A stretch of DNA of 64,000 bases from Heloderma charlesbogerti. Taxonomy: Eukaryota > Chordata > Lepidosauria > Squamata > Helodermatidae. The position numbers were made by a program, and so were the translations under genes. The notes under the pieces were generated by a model. The model was not told where the DNA came from. It searched no databases and saw nothing but the letters and a program-made list of their open reading frames with translations. Shown in pieces: positions 11,201 to 22,949 of the stretch. The stretch is from assembly GCA_026122225.1 (NCBI GenBank), contig JANEZZ010000519.1, positions 1,240,001 through 1,304,000 of the forward strand. Reading direction: 5' to 3'. The first letter of the stretch is position 1. Each line of letters starts with the position of its first letter.

Positions 11201-11725
11201 GGGATTGTAAGCATATTCTGGAACACCTCCCTGCATCCTCTCCTCATACATGTCAATTCCCCTTATTTCCCTCTATCATGGTTCAAGTTTTTTCTGAAAG
11301 CTAACTGTAGTTAACATCAGTCATCCTAAAGTCCCATCCAGAACTCTATAGCTTGAGCTCAATCCCTAACTTTTCATCTGTTCTGGCCCTCTCCAATGAT
11401 AAGTAGGCAATGGGCAGTATCCAATGCTGTCTCTGCACCTCTGCTTGTTCCTATTACACTCATGAGACCAGCCACTAGCACAACAAGAATTAGTGCTTCC
11501 TAAAGGAACCGCAGAAATGAGTTACCTGTCCCATTCCAGAAATGAGCATTTCCATTTATTTCCAGTTGCTTCAGGGTCTGCCAGGTTCCCGCTGCACTAG
11601 CAGCAGATCCAACTAGTGTAGGGACAGCATTGGATACTGCCCCTTTTTGGAAAATGTCGCGTTCAAGATGAGTTGCTAAGCTGCAAACGAAATGCATATA
11701 ATATGCAATTTATGTTGCATATTCG

Positions 11726-11843
11726 ACCAGAGAAGGTCTTCAGCAGAGGCTGGACAACCATCTGTTGTGGATGCTGTTTCCTGCACTGAGCGGGGGATTG
11801 GACAAGATGCCTACAAGGCCCCCTCCAAATCTCTGATACTATG
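11726..11843 (+). mobile_element. CR1 3' end fragment
   Basis: AGGCTGGACAACCATCTGTT, CCTGCACTGAGCGGGGGATT and a degraded terminal ATACTATGAA align with the last 120 bp of the CR1 copies at 9258 and 21845. Confidence 0.7.
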
Positions 11844-11983
11844 AACATATGAGCTTTGAAAAAAGGCTGAATTGATGTATTATCTTTACAGTTCCAGAAT
11901 TCATATCATATCGCTGTTGCACACAGGGCTTCTTTCGCCCTTCTTATCATCCAGACCAGGTCAATGGCTGCTTGTTTGGGGAA

Positions 11984-12330
11984 GGGCTGTAGCTCAGTGA
12001 TGATAGAGCACATGTTCTACATGAAAAAGGTCCTGATTCAGTCCCTGGTGTAATGCTTCTGGACTCAAAACAGATTAGAGGAATGAGAAATAGCTTGACA
12101 TAAAACTTTATTCTTATGAACCTCCCAGAACCTGTTGAACAACAACTTGCAGGTTTTTAGAACTGCCAAGTTCATGTGACATTTAGGGCAAGTCCTGAAA
12201 TTACCAACTTAATACCAAGGGAGTGTCACTAAATTATAAACTCAATATTACACTTAGCATCTCCAGATAGGTTCGGGAAAAACTCCTGTCTACAGCCCTG
12301 GAGAGTTACTGCTGGTCAGTGTAGACAACT
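11984..12330 (+). mobile_element. tRNA-derived SINE interrupted by a 190-bp insertion
   Basis: The tRNA-like head (GGGCTGTAGCTCAGTGATGA, then GGTCCTGATTCAGTCCCTGG with a B-box-like core) occupies 11984-12052. The SINE body resumes at about 12245 (GCATCTCCAGATAGG, then CCTGGAGAGTTACTGCTGGT). The segment 12053-12244 between them is foreign and unclassified. The far tail of the SINE is replaced by a hAT MITE fragment starting near 12331. Confidence 0.6.
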
Positions 12331-12391
12331 TGATGCCCTCCAGATGTTTTGGACTACAGTTCCTATAACCCCTGCCCATTGGCCATGCTGC
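12331..12391. mobile_element. hAT palindromic MITE, family B, left-half fragment
   Basis: TGATGCCCTCCAGATGTTTT followed by GGACTACAG is the left arm of the family. The right arm is absent. Confidence 0.6.
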
Positions 12392-13228
12392 TCAGAGGGT
12401 CAGGAGACCTGCTGCATGGAGTGAGCTGTGGTGTTTGAAGGAGGGTAGAACCCCAAAATTTGGGCAGAGGGGCCTTTCATGTGTAGAGCCCTTCCTTTCA
12501 TGGAAGTCCTGAAGGCAGGTCATGGATTCAACCTTAAATGTCATTTTAGGATGGATTAACAGAAGCATTTCCCCAAGAACTGACAATTAGTGGTACTAAC
12601 TTTGTTAGCATCAAACACCATTTCCTAGGATTGTTTTTTATTTGAGATACTGTAGTACATGAAGGGCATTGACAATATATGAAAACGAGTGAGGGGAGAG
12701 CTAAAAAAGGGTTTGTATAGTAAGTATGAGTAGAGAACTTGAAGAAATGGAATTTGTTTCAAACACAGTATGACAGTTGTCTGTACTTTGTTACATGAAT
12801 TAGCCATTGTTTTTTGTTGGGTTTCATTAGTGGTTGTGTGCTTTGTCTCAGTTATATTTTTGCTAATGGCCCACATTTGTCTGAATGCAATGTGAGACTT
12901 CTGCTGTCTTTATGAAAATGTGTGCAATGAGGTTGAATAGAGAGGGTTTTTAAAAAAAATTAGAAACATTTTAAAAGATGTGTTTATATTTTCAATGTAT
13001 CTTCTTTAATCCTATGCTCTTTTGTAAGGTGGTTATTGCTCTATGGTTAGGGTGGCCTATAAATCTAATTTTAAAATCTATTGGTAATTAGCACAAAAAT
13101 TACTGCCTTATTCATGCAGCTAGTGAGCAACTTCTGTGTTCACATGGCAACCATAAGATGTCTCCATCCTTTGCCAGGCAGTTTGGAAACTGCCGCAAAA
13201 CTGCAGGTCAGAAGCATAGGCCCATTAA

Positions 13229-13321
13229 GGCTGCAATCCTATACTCACTCAATGACCTCAGTACTCTCTCACTGAAATCAATGGGACTTACCTTTGAGGA
13301 GACGAATATAGGATTGTGCTG
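13229..13321. mobile_element. Harbinger-like palindromic MITE, subfamily 2
   Basis: 93-bp fold-back element with ends GGCTGCAATCCTATAC and ATAGGATTGTGCTG, flanked on both sides by TAA (13226-13228 and 13322-13324). This is the 3-bp TWA duplication typical of PIF/Harbinger elements. The core CTGAAATCAATGGGACTTAC is shared with several other copies. Confidence 0.75.
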
Positions 13322-14139
13322 TAAATTAACCCCAGGCAAATGTTCTTATATAATATGGTGTTCAAGGCCTGCGGTCACAGGATGAAGATTGTACCATGCT
13401 TGTAGGAAGCTTTGGTGACAATACAACCAAAGACTCAGTAATGATAGGATATTGGACTAAGAATTCCCATGCATAAGGGATTATGCCAATCAATCCATTA
13501 TGAGCATTCCCAAAACTATGTCAAGAGATCTATGACACACCTGTTAAACGTGTATAATTTCCTGAGTCTCCTCTTACCTTGCTCGGTTCTTAAAACTATA
13601 ACTAAAAATTAATACACACAGCACTCCTCTTATCCTCTTAACATTTCCTATGTACTTAGCAAGCTATCAGAATAGTATCCTTCTTTTGTCCTTGTTTACT
13701 TCCTTCTGGTATGGGGACTTCTTGGTCTTTGCCTCCACTGACAAGCCAAAAGATATTAGAAGCCTTTTAGCATTTCCTCTCCTCCCAGGAAAGTATATCT
13801 GATATCTAGGATGTGACAATCCTGGTTGCAAAAGTAAACAATTTGTTAAGCTTCTTAGCAATAACAGCATCATCTGTCATTAGTCTCCAGCTCTGTCTCC
13901 AAGTAGCCCTGCTGACTCCTTGGCAGTTTCCTTCATAGGTATTTAAAGAACATCTTAACGTTCATCTTTATTTCCTTTGTTATTTGTGGTCTATAACCAT
14001 GATCGTCATTCTCACTTCTTCAGCTGTATTTAACTACACAGTTCATTTTCAAGGTTATGGATAATTAGGGAAACCCAGAAGGCGCCATTCCATGGGAAAA
14101 GTATAGATAGATACGTCTTCAAAGACAATCATGTTCCGA

Positions 14140-14780
14140 AGCCTGTGACATGGAATACCATGTACAGTTCTGGTCGCTGTACCTAAAGATGTGTATTGTA
14201 GAGTTGGAAAAGGTGAAGAAAGGGGCAACTAACATGATCAAGGGCCTGGAGCAACTCCCCTATGAGGAAAGGTTACAAGATCTGGGGCTGTTTAGTTTAG
14301 AAAAAAGGCGAGTGAGGGGAGACATGATAGATGTGTACACAATTATGGGTGGGATGGAGAAAGGGGATAGGGAGACATTTTTCCCCATCTCTCATAATAT
14401 TAGAACCCGGGATTATCCCATGAAGGTGATCGGTGGGAGATTCAGAACAGATAAAAGGAAGTACTTCTTCACACAATTCATAGTTATATACTATGGAATC
14501 CAGAAGATGTCATGATGGCCAACAATATAGATGGCTTGAAAATGGGATTAGATAAATTCATAGAGGAGAAGGCTATCAATGGCTACTAGTCATGATGGCT
14601 ATAGGCTACCATCAGTACTAGAGGAAGTATACCTATGTATTCCAGTTGCTGGGGAACATGAGTAGGAGGGTGCTATTTTGGGTTCCCACAATCAGCTTGT
14701 TGGCCACTGTGTGAACAGAATGCTGGATTAGATAGACCATTGGTCTGATCCAGCATGACTGTTCTTATGTTCCTATGACT
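14140..14780 (+). mobile_element. CR1-group LINE (L3-like subfamily), 3' fragment
   Basis: Translates to the C-terminal end of a CR1-group ORF2: EYHVQFWSLYLKM, LEKVKKGATNMIKGLEQLPY, EERLQDLGLFSLEKRRVRGD and, further on, GGRFRTDKRKYFFTQ. The non-coding tail GCTATCAATGGCTACTAGTC and CTGATCCAGCATGACTGTTC ends near 14780. It differs from the CR1 subfamily at 4840-9258 and matches the reversed fragment at 47800-48290. Confidence 0.8.
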
Positions 14781-15444
14781 TACTCTTCCCCCCTCCCTTT
14801 AACCCAACCATCAAAGGTGTGCCAAAATATATGAAACTGAACAGGTTTGTATTGTGAGCTGGTTGATCACTTATCTATCTTATAGCCATCACCACATCTT
14901 TCAGCAGTGACATGCATGCATTAATTATGCACCATATAAAGAAATATTTTCTTCTGGCTGTTCTGAACCTGCCACCAAACCATTTTTATCTTACCAGACA
15001 GAGAAGAGTTTTCACAGTCTTCACAACATACATAACTTTATAAGCTTCTGTAATGTCCTGCAGCTCTTGTGATTTCTTAAGAAGCCACACATTTTTAGCG
15101 TGTCTTGATGCCTTTTAGCTTTCTAAAGCACACATGAGGGTTAAAACTGGGGGGGGGGGCACACACAAGCCCCACCCTCATCATCTCCAGGTATGCTGGC
15201 TTCTCAAAAGATGACTGGAAACTCTGATAAGGTGGGGTTCCTGATTCCACACAGACTTCTAACCATGTTCAGCTGAGTATGAGTAGAAATTCATGAAGGT
15301 CTTTAAAAGACTCTGCACATCCAGGGACATTGGGGGTGGGGCATAAGTGTGCTTCCCTGCCCCCTACACTTCATGTGTGCAGGCAAATGTCTGCACAGGG
15401 CTAGTATGATACTTGCTGCTTTACTTTCTGTTCTTTTCATGTAG

Positions 15445-15515
15445 CACAATCCTATGCAGGTTTGCTTCAAAGGAAGTCCCACTGAGTTCGGTGAGACTTA
15501 CTCCCTAATTATGGC
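15445..15515. mobile_element. Harbinger-like MITE fragment
   Basis: GCACAATCCTATGCAGGTTT followed by GAAGTCCCACTGAGTTCGG matches the left arm and core of subfamily 2. The right arm is degraded. Confidence 0.45.
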
Positions 15516-16139
15516 CTTAAATCTTCCTGTTTTCTAAATTGAATTTGCCCTTTTCACAGCCACAACACACTAAGCTAACATTTTGGTATTTTGTAGCAAC
15601 CCCAAGTATGGTTTGTTTGTTTGTTTTACATCATTTATATGCCACCCACTAACAAATGTTCTCGGGATGGCTTACAAGAACAGAGAAGGAAGTTCTCTGC
15701 TTGTGTGAAGTTCATAGTCATGATTCAGCCCCTAAAGTAGAGGGGACTGTGTAGGGGCTTTGCTTGTAGCAGTCTGGAACCTGGCATAGCAGGCAGTAAG
15801 CTGCTGCTGAAACATTCAAAAACTAACATCGGGGAGAAGGCTAACCTAAGAACATGTTAGCTTTTTTTATAAGGGGTACGTGTTTTTTCCCCCATAGAAG
15901 AACACTCAGATATGAAACTCTCCACCCTTATAATTCAAAGTGCTTCAGTCTAGGAAAAGCTGTGTTTCATAACTCTCCTGCCTGTGTAGATCAGACTCTG
16001 CCTAGAGTGATCCTTTTGGAGCACTTCTCAATCTGCTCTGGACTTTATCATTCTGAATAATTTGGCATCATCAGTATGGATCTCTCAGTCCTCCTGATAC
16101 CAGATCACTTATGAACAACAAGGCCTCTTTCATTGTCCT

Positions 16140-16232
16140 GCTTTGACCCATTTGAATTTTATATATTGTTCTTAGTTGCCTTGAGTTTTTCTGTTGAAAA
16201 AGAGGGGCAGGATATAAATATAAAAAAACAGG
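16140..16232 (+). mobile_element. L2-type 3' tail fragment
   Basis: TTGCCTTGAGTTTTTCTGTT and GGGGCAGGATATAAATATAA resemble the 3' tails shared by L2 LINEs and their SINE partners (compare 31950-32065 and 32328-32398). Confidence 0.45.
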
Positions 16233-17896
16233 TAATTCCTCCTCAGGCTTTTGATCTCTTTTATTTTCTTTCAAGGTTAGGGGATACCCAGCTGTGGCAG
16301 CACCCACAATGCTACATTGATCAACATCTTGGATCAGCTCACAGTAGCACAGGTATGACACTCCATCCAATCCCAGCTCATCCCAAATGCTTGTTTGCTG
16401 ATGCAGCTGCTAGCAGAACCAGGTCAGGAAGCCTTTGGCTTTGAAGATCGCAGACATACTAATTGATTTATGGGCTAATCCGCAGAGATACCACCAATAG
16501 TTTTGAATGCAAAACATATGCTACTGGGTCCAAGCAAGTTAGTATCCAGTCTGTTAGCACAGAGCACTGTGCAATAACAAAAACTTCTAATCAACATTTC
16601 TAGAAATGTAATTCAAACAAAGAAGATAAAACTCCCAAGTCTATCTGTGCTTCACCATCTTCCATTTTTGTTTAGATTATTGCAGCTTATTGTAATGCTT
16701 TTTTGTGGAATGAAACATTAAAAATGATATTTCCCAGACCTGGTTTCTGCTATCAGGTGCTTGCCAGGCAGAGAGCCAATGAACAAATAGGTTGTGGCAT
16801 CCACTGCGCCTCCTTCTATCTCACCGCCGCCATTGTCTGGGCCAGAGTGAAAGGCAGGTAAATAACCAATGGTGAATGGGAAGAGCAACTACAAGGGACT
16901 CTTGTCAGTGGGCCTCTGTCTGGGGTGTGGACCCTCAGAAAGTGCCCAATCATACTTACTCTTGACTTACCCCTGCACCAGCCTAAAAGTACTAGGGTGG
17001 TGGTGGTGGAATATCCTTTTTTTCTTTTCTTTTTTTAAGAATTTAAATTTCTGGCCAACTGTGCATTTTGAACAATTCTTTAAACTGATTTTTAGGGTAA
17101 GGCCCTATACTGTCTGCCCTTGCGTTTCTAATTATGTGTCATTTTTCCATACTCTTCCCACTTTCCAAATTAAAAAAGAACTGGGAAAAAGGGCTGTTCT
17201 TTGATATCCAGTGTAGCACTATGGCATGCCAACCTTCGTAAATCATGTTACAACCATGTACATTAATGTCTTGAAGAAGTCAAAGGAAGAGGAATGATAA
17301 AAGATTTTAACCTTACGAGAACTATTTGCTTTTACAATCGCACTTGTTTCAAATTTTGATCAAACCATTAGACATTTTGACATTACACTTTTAATACCAC
17401 TCCCAGCACAAATCGGGTGTGTACATAATGATAAATCAAGCTTCCTGCATGGCAGTTGTTGGAAACTGCCTTTTAAAAATCCCAAAATAATATCAATTTA
17501 CACTTCTATATGTTCAGTGTAACATTTACAGATTGATCATGCTAATGCAGACCACCCTATATGTGCCAGGAAAGGAAACAGGAGATCATGAGTTTGAAAT
17601 ACATTTTCTTGGATGATGGCTCATAACATTTAAAACTTGCTTTCCAAGTATCTGTGGTTGGGGAACTGGATATGTAGATGTTTCCAACAGAATGGAGTTG
17701 AATAAAAATAATCAGCAAGGCTCCATAATTTATTGTTATTTGGAGCACCTGTCATTGAGGAGGGTTCAGCTTCCCCTGGTTCCCAGTCTTTCAGCACTCT
17801 AGGATCCATTAGTATTGTTTAGCATCACCATCTAACATTCTTCTCTGGTTTGGACCTAGCAACAATCATTTTATTTGTATCTTATGGCCTCAGTGT

Positions 17897-18190
17897 TTGA
17901 TAGGGATGGGAGAGAAATCTGTTCAGTTCACATTTTAATGCAAACTTACGAAGTTTCACTGTTTTAAACCATTATGCGAACTCAGCCTTTGAAATTCACT
18001 ATTCTCCAAATTCTGCAATGGAAATCAATAAAAAAAAAAGTGTGTATATTCAGGAAAATAACATTAAAATGCATTATATTAGGAAAATTGCTTGGAAAAT
18101 TTGTATATTAGACAAAAATACATACAAAAATGCATGTATTAGAAGAAATGTGCACAAAAATGCTTACGAATTTTCATGTAAACTTAAAAA
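17897..18190. repeat. AT-rich degenerate tandem repeat inside an unclassified element
   Basis: Starts AGGGATGGGAGAGAAATCTG and passes into imprecise repeats, period about 30 bp, built on AAAATGCAT-x-TATTAG followed by GAAAATT. Similar AAAATGCACATTT units occur at 53690-53800. Probably the interior of a non-autonomous DNA element, not classified. Confidence 0.45.
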
Positions 18191-18402
18191 AAAATAAAAA
18201 ATCCCAGGATGAACCAAAATTAAGACTGGAGAAATTCTCAAAGTTCAAGATGAACCAAATTAAAGACTGGAAAAATGAGACAGTGAGAAAAACCAAAACT
18301 GACAAAATAATCTATCCTATTAGCGCTTGATTCTGCTCCAACAGATTATTTCATAATTATTTCTACTTCGAATGTAATGTGAACAGGACATGTTAATTTC
18401 AT

Positions 18403-18742
18403 TTGCCTCAGGCAGCTGATTTAGGGTGCCATAAAAGGGCAGCAAATTGTTAGGGCACAGTCCTATGCATGTTTAGACAGAGAAAAGGTCTACAACTCCC
18501 AGCATGCTGGGAACTGTAGGCCTGTTCTCTGTCTAAACATACATAGGATTGTGCCCTTAATGTATTATTGTTGTTATTTTCACTGACAAGAAGGAGGAAA
18601 TGTGCTGGTGGGATTTTCTGCCTCAGGCACCAAAATACTTGGGTTGTCTTGGGTTCGGTGTACCTTGGCTTGGGAGGTGGGGGTAGCAGGGGCACCATTT
18701 GCAGCGTCACCTCAGGAAGCAAAAAATATTGGGCCGGCCCTG
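18403..18742 (+). mobile_element. hAT non-autonomous element, family C, copy 2, with nested MITE
   Basis: Aligns with 556-827 through AAAGGGCAGCAAATTGTTA, TGGTGGGATTTTCTGCCTCA and the terminal TTGGGCCGGCCCTG. The extreme 5' end is lost. A Harbinger-like MITE at 18453-18556 interrupts it. Confidence 0.7.
18453..18556. mobile_element. Harbinger-like palindromic MITE, subfamily 1, copy 1
   Basis: 104 bp with ends GGGCACAGTCCTATGCATGT and its complement (CATACATAGGATTGTGCCC), arms meeting at CCCAGCATGCTGGGAA. Flanked by TTA at 18450-18452 and 18557-18559. The homologous repeat at 556-827 has a single TTA at the same point, so the insertion and its 3-bp duplication can be read directly. Confidence 0.85.
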
Positions 18743-18749
18743 CCAGATA

Positions 18750-18845
18750 TTCTTAGTCAAGTCACATTCTTTCCCATCTATAAAAAGGCAGAAATAGTTA
18801 CCTCAGAGAGTCATGAGAATGAATGACATAAAACGTGTATGAATT
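18750..18845 (+). mobile_element. MIR/CORE-SINE fragment
   Basis: AGTCAAGTCACATTCTTTCC and GTTACCTCAGAGAGTCATGA match the second half of MIR-type SINEs. Confidence 0.5.
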
Positions 18846-18849
18846 CACA

Positions 18850-20250
18850 CATGAAATAATATGGTTCATAGATTTTATGTAAATGAGCAAAGGCTTAGAA
18901 TCATTGTAGGTCCAAGGCAAAGGCTCTGCAGTCCACAAAAACAAGTGCCATGAGTCCAAGATTCTCTTCTCGTTGTGCTTTTGTTTGACATAGACACTGG
19001 GGAGACTTAACTGAAAATTCCCTGTACTGAGATATACATCATGATATCATTGCTTACTTCAAAGGCCTCTTAGTGGCTACGTGTACCTTTCAGGCTTCCG
19101 TAATACCAATGGCACGATGGATGCTGTGGTTGTGCCACTGTGAGGACAGCTTAGCTATGCTCATAGTTATAAGAACAATTCAGACATCTCTAAATACTGC
19201 TCAGTCGTACTGATTTCTATACCATTGAAGTCAGTGGGACTTAGAAATGCCTATCTGTACCAGGATTTGCCCAATGAATTTCTGTTGCTACAGGCATGCC
19301 TTAAAACAGACCATGAGTCACATAACCCATGCTCACCGGGTTCACATAACATGACAACTACTGAGTGGGGGTAGCTTATTCAAAATGGTGGTCACATGCA
19401 CACTACAGCATCACAGGGACCCACAGTGGGCTGTTGTGTCATGCAAACAGCCCTTATGTTTAAATATTTTGGCCACAATCCACCACACATAGTTAACCGA
19501 AAGCAATGGCTGACTCTAAGCACGCCTAACTTTGAACTGATCATGATCTATGGTGCTGCTGAAAAAAAGACCTGTTAAAGCAAGGATCAACACACACACA
19601 CACACACACTCTTTTCCCAGCTGTCCTTCCCCAGCCATTACATGCAGGGGCATTCTCCCTGTTCAGCGCTGATAAAGGCTCCCTTTCTCAGCGCTGAGTA
19701 GGGAAAATGTCTTATTTCCTATCAGCTTAGTGGATAATAATTAAACAATTAATTAAATCTCCCTTAAATAGGGTTTTCTTGTGAACTGTTATACCATTCC
19801 AGCAGCTTATGAACTGTTAGATCATTTCAGAGCCTTGAAAAAATGTACCAGGGTGAATCTTGGGTTGGCAGACGTGGGCAAATGAGCTTGGATCATCGCT
19901 GGGGCAGCGACAGCCCTTGATTTTGTAAAAGTGCTAAAACTAGACTGTCATTGCTTAAATGGAAGTATCACCCATTTTAAAAGCCATGTTTAAAAAAACA
20001 AGTAGGACCAGCAACAAAAAGGTGCAGTGTAGCATGCTGATTCTGGCCACTACATTACATTCCCTTCCCCTGTTTTCTGTGTCCTTCCCCTATTATCTTC
20101 AGTCAGTCAGGGGGTTCCCTCTCCTTACACTCATTGGCCCCCACCAGAGCCAATAGCATAGTAAATAACATAGCATAGTCATAGTAAGATATCCAGCAAT
20201 TTGTAACTGAGCTGTATCCTATACACCAAGGATACTGTCTGAAGCTATCT
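18850..20250. other. Intergenic, mostly unassigned
   Basis: An AC repeat and a weak Harbinger-like core near 19150-19235 (CCATTGAAGTCAGTGGGACT). Otherwise nothing recognised. Confidence 0.45.
19590..19609. repeat. (AC)n microsatellite
   Basis: About ten AC units. Confidence 0.9.
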
Positions 20251-20254
20251 TCAG

Positions 20255-20372
20255 CCAGGGCCCAAATTTAATTCGGGAGCAGCTCTCGGGGGCAACATTC
20301 CAGTAGTGAGTGGGGTCAAAGGCAAAAGGGGGGTCCAAAATACCAAATATCAGCATATTTTAGCTTAAAGGG
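20255..20372 (-). mobile_element. hAT family D fragment, reversed
   Basis: The reverse complement shares AAATATGCTGATA, GGAATGTTGCCCCC and AAATTTGGGCCCTGG with 1860-1995. Only the 3' portion of the element is present. Confidence 0.6.
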
Positions 20373-20576
20373 CTCCTTCACATGGAGCTTTTGTCCTGCT
20401 ATTGAGATTGCTCACTCATGGAAGTTTGTGGGCCTTTTAGATGGCGTCGTGAACCTCCAGGGCATCTCCCGCACTAAATAACCTTCATTCCATTTGTAAA
20501 AAGATTGGAAAAAATGAAGTGTCAAATTACTCCGCTTGTGTTCCACTTGAGTTCCCTCTGTGGAAAAGGAAAAGCC

Positions 20577-21845
20577 ACAAAACAATGCAGTGATTACACG
20601 AAGCCAACATGGATTTGAAGAACAAATCCCAGTCTAATCTGATCTCATTTTTTGATCAGGTGACCTCCCTTGTGGACTGTGGGAATGCTGTGGACATAAT
20701 ATACCTTGACCTCGGCAAAACTTTCAGCAAAGTGCCCCATGATTAGCGAACTAGCTCAAAGTGGGCTAGATGAAACAACGATCCGGTGGATCCACAGTTG
20801 GCTACAGAATCGGACTCAAAGAGTGCTTATCAATGGGATCTTCTCAAACTGGGGACAGGTAACGAGCGGGATACTGCACGGTTCAGTCCTGGGTCCAGTG
20901 CTCTTCAACATTTTTATTAATGACTTGGACAAGGAGGTGCAGGGAATGCTTATCAGGTTTGCAGATGACACAAAATTGGGTGGGATAGCTAATACCCTGG
21001 AAGACAGAAACAAAATTCAAAGTGATCTTGATAGGCTGGAGTTCTGGGCAGAAAACAACAGAATGACATTTAATAGGGATAAATGCCAAGTTCTGCACCT
21101 AGGAAAAAGAAACCAAATACGCAGTTACAAGATGGGGGATACTTGGCTCAACAATACTACAAGTGAGAAGGATCTTGGAATTGTTGTCGATCACAAGCTG
21201 AATATGAGCCAACAATGTGATGTGGCTGCAAAAATGGGAAATGCTATTTTGGGCTGCATTAATAGAAGTCAGCTTCCAAAGCATGTGAAGTACTAGTTCT
21301 CCTCTATTCAGCACTGGCTAGGCCTCCTCATCTTGAATACTGTGTCCAGTTCCGGGCACCACACTTTAAGAAGGATGCAGACAAGCTGGACAGGGTTCAG
21401 AGGAGGGCAACGAAGATGATCAGGGGACTGGAAACAAAGCCCTATGAGGAGAGACTGAAAGAACTGGGCATATTTAGCCTTGAGGAGACTGAGGGGAGAT
21501 ATGATAGCGCTCTTCAAAGACTTGAAAGGTTGTCACAGAGAGGAAGGCCAGGATCTCTTCTCGATCATCCCAGAGTGCAGGACATGGAATAATGGGCTCA
21601 AGTTACAGGAAGCCAGATTCCGGCTGAACATCAGGAGAAACTTCCTGACTGTTAGAGGAATATGACAATGGAACCAATTACCTAGGGAGGTGGTGGGCTC
21701 TCCCACACTGGAGGCATTCAAGATGAGGCTGGACAGCCATCTGTCAGGGATGCTTTGGCTTAGATTCCTGCACTGAGCAGGGGGTTGGACTTGATGGTTT
21801 TATAGGCCCCTTCCAACCCTACTATTCTGTGATTCTGTGATTCTA
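20577..21845 (+). mobile_element. CR1 LINE, 5'-truncated (RT C-terminal half and 3' end)
   Basis: Close to 7965-9258 of the first CR1 copy. Starts at AACAATGCAGTGATTACACG and ends ATTCTGTGATTCTGTGATTC. The reverse transcriptase region has RWIHSWLQNRTQR, SVLGPVLFNIFINDLDKE, and FADDTKLGGIANTLEDRNKI with the catalytic Asp pair intact. GVPQGS is changed to GILHGS. A short internal deletion near 20745 (before SELAQSGLDE), a stop near 21295 and a deletion near 21487 (LEKRRLR reduced) show that it is inactive. The 3' end ATTCT-GTGATTCT repeats are a CR1 hallmark. Confidence 0.9.
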
Positions 21846-22327
21846 AGAAGAGGAGCTGGACCAATGAAACATATGGAAGACTCAGATAAGGGAGGGGGGG
21901 GGAAGGGAGGGGGAAAGGAAGCACGTGTAAAAGGAGTCCGTTGTGATCCTGTTTTTAAAACAGAAGGAGAAAGCCTCATTTAAAATATGGGATTTTAGGC
22001 TGGTGTAGAGATGTGCAAAGTTTCTTACTGCCAGCAACTAAGCCTTAAGAGAGGCATTTCAGCCTTTAGAAAATACTGCACAAAAGCCAGGAAACCACCA
22101 AATGATCAATGGTAGGGGAAAGTGCCAGAGGAGGGGGGTTGTCCTCTTTGGGACCCCAGAGGGCTGAACTGGGAGCTGAGGTTCTGCACCCCTGCAATAT
22201 ACCCTTTCATTATCTGTGATATGATGACACTTTTTCAGTGTAAATTTAAAAAGAAAAGTATTCCTTTCATTTCTTTTAACCAAAAGGGGTAATATAGGCC
22301 CACACGGAATTAATTGTGCCTTGAACA

Positions 22328-22333
22328 TTTATT
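22328..22333 (-). terminator. PLPP3: Polyadenylation signal AATAAA for PLPP3 (candidate)
   Basis: TTTATT on the plus strand reads AATAAA on the minus strand, about 1.92 kb after the stop codon, at the end of an AT-rich stretch. Cleavage would be expected around 22300-22318. Confidence 0.5.
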
Positions 22334-22680
22334 TATGAAGCACATTTATACAGCAATATTTTTGCAAATACAAACTTTAATTCTGTATTCTACAAAAAGT
22401 CTTGCATATTCCTCCTTTTACAAAAAAAAGAAACATTACAAAAATACAGACAATTTAATATGATTTTTATACAATTGTCTTTAGTTGTTATTTTCATTAA
22501 AATATTGCTACCACAGAACTACAATATTTTAGTCGACTATAAAAAATTAAGTCAATGCTTTTTTTTTAAGCAGCAAAATGTAAATAACACAGGTCAAAAC
22601 ACAGTTTATAATCATAGTGGATATATCTAAAATTGTTTCAGAAATAATATTTTACATAGTTAATTTTTAATGTTTATACA

Positions 22681-22726
22681 TTATTTATATAATATTTATA
22701 TTTATATATATATATATATTTATAAA
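22681..22726. repeat. AT-rich simple repeat in the PLPP3 3' UTR
   Basis: TTATTTATATAATATTTATA leading into about ten TA units. Confidence 0.85.
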
Positions 22727-22949
22727 AATCATAGCTTGCTAGAATTGAAATGATAGGACGGATTTTGCATGACAAGATGTGCAAAGGCCAGTCTGCTTGG
22801 TTAGCATTACCAGTTCAGTTCTTAAAGGTTTTTAAAAACATCCATCTTTCAGAATTCTACCTGAAAGCCTGGAACTAGGTCTGCTCTTGTTTACTTTTTT
22901 CTCATGCCCTTGGTGTTGATGAGAGCAGCATTCAGCCTACCTTCTAATG

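Larger units (their letters stand above)
12400..17890. other. Intergenic, mostly unassigned
   Basis: Apart from the MITE, LINE and tail fragments listed, the stretches 12400-13225, 13325-14135, 14785-15440, 15520-16135 and 16240-17890 show no gene or repeat that I recognise. Confidence 0.45.
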
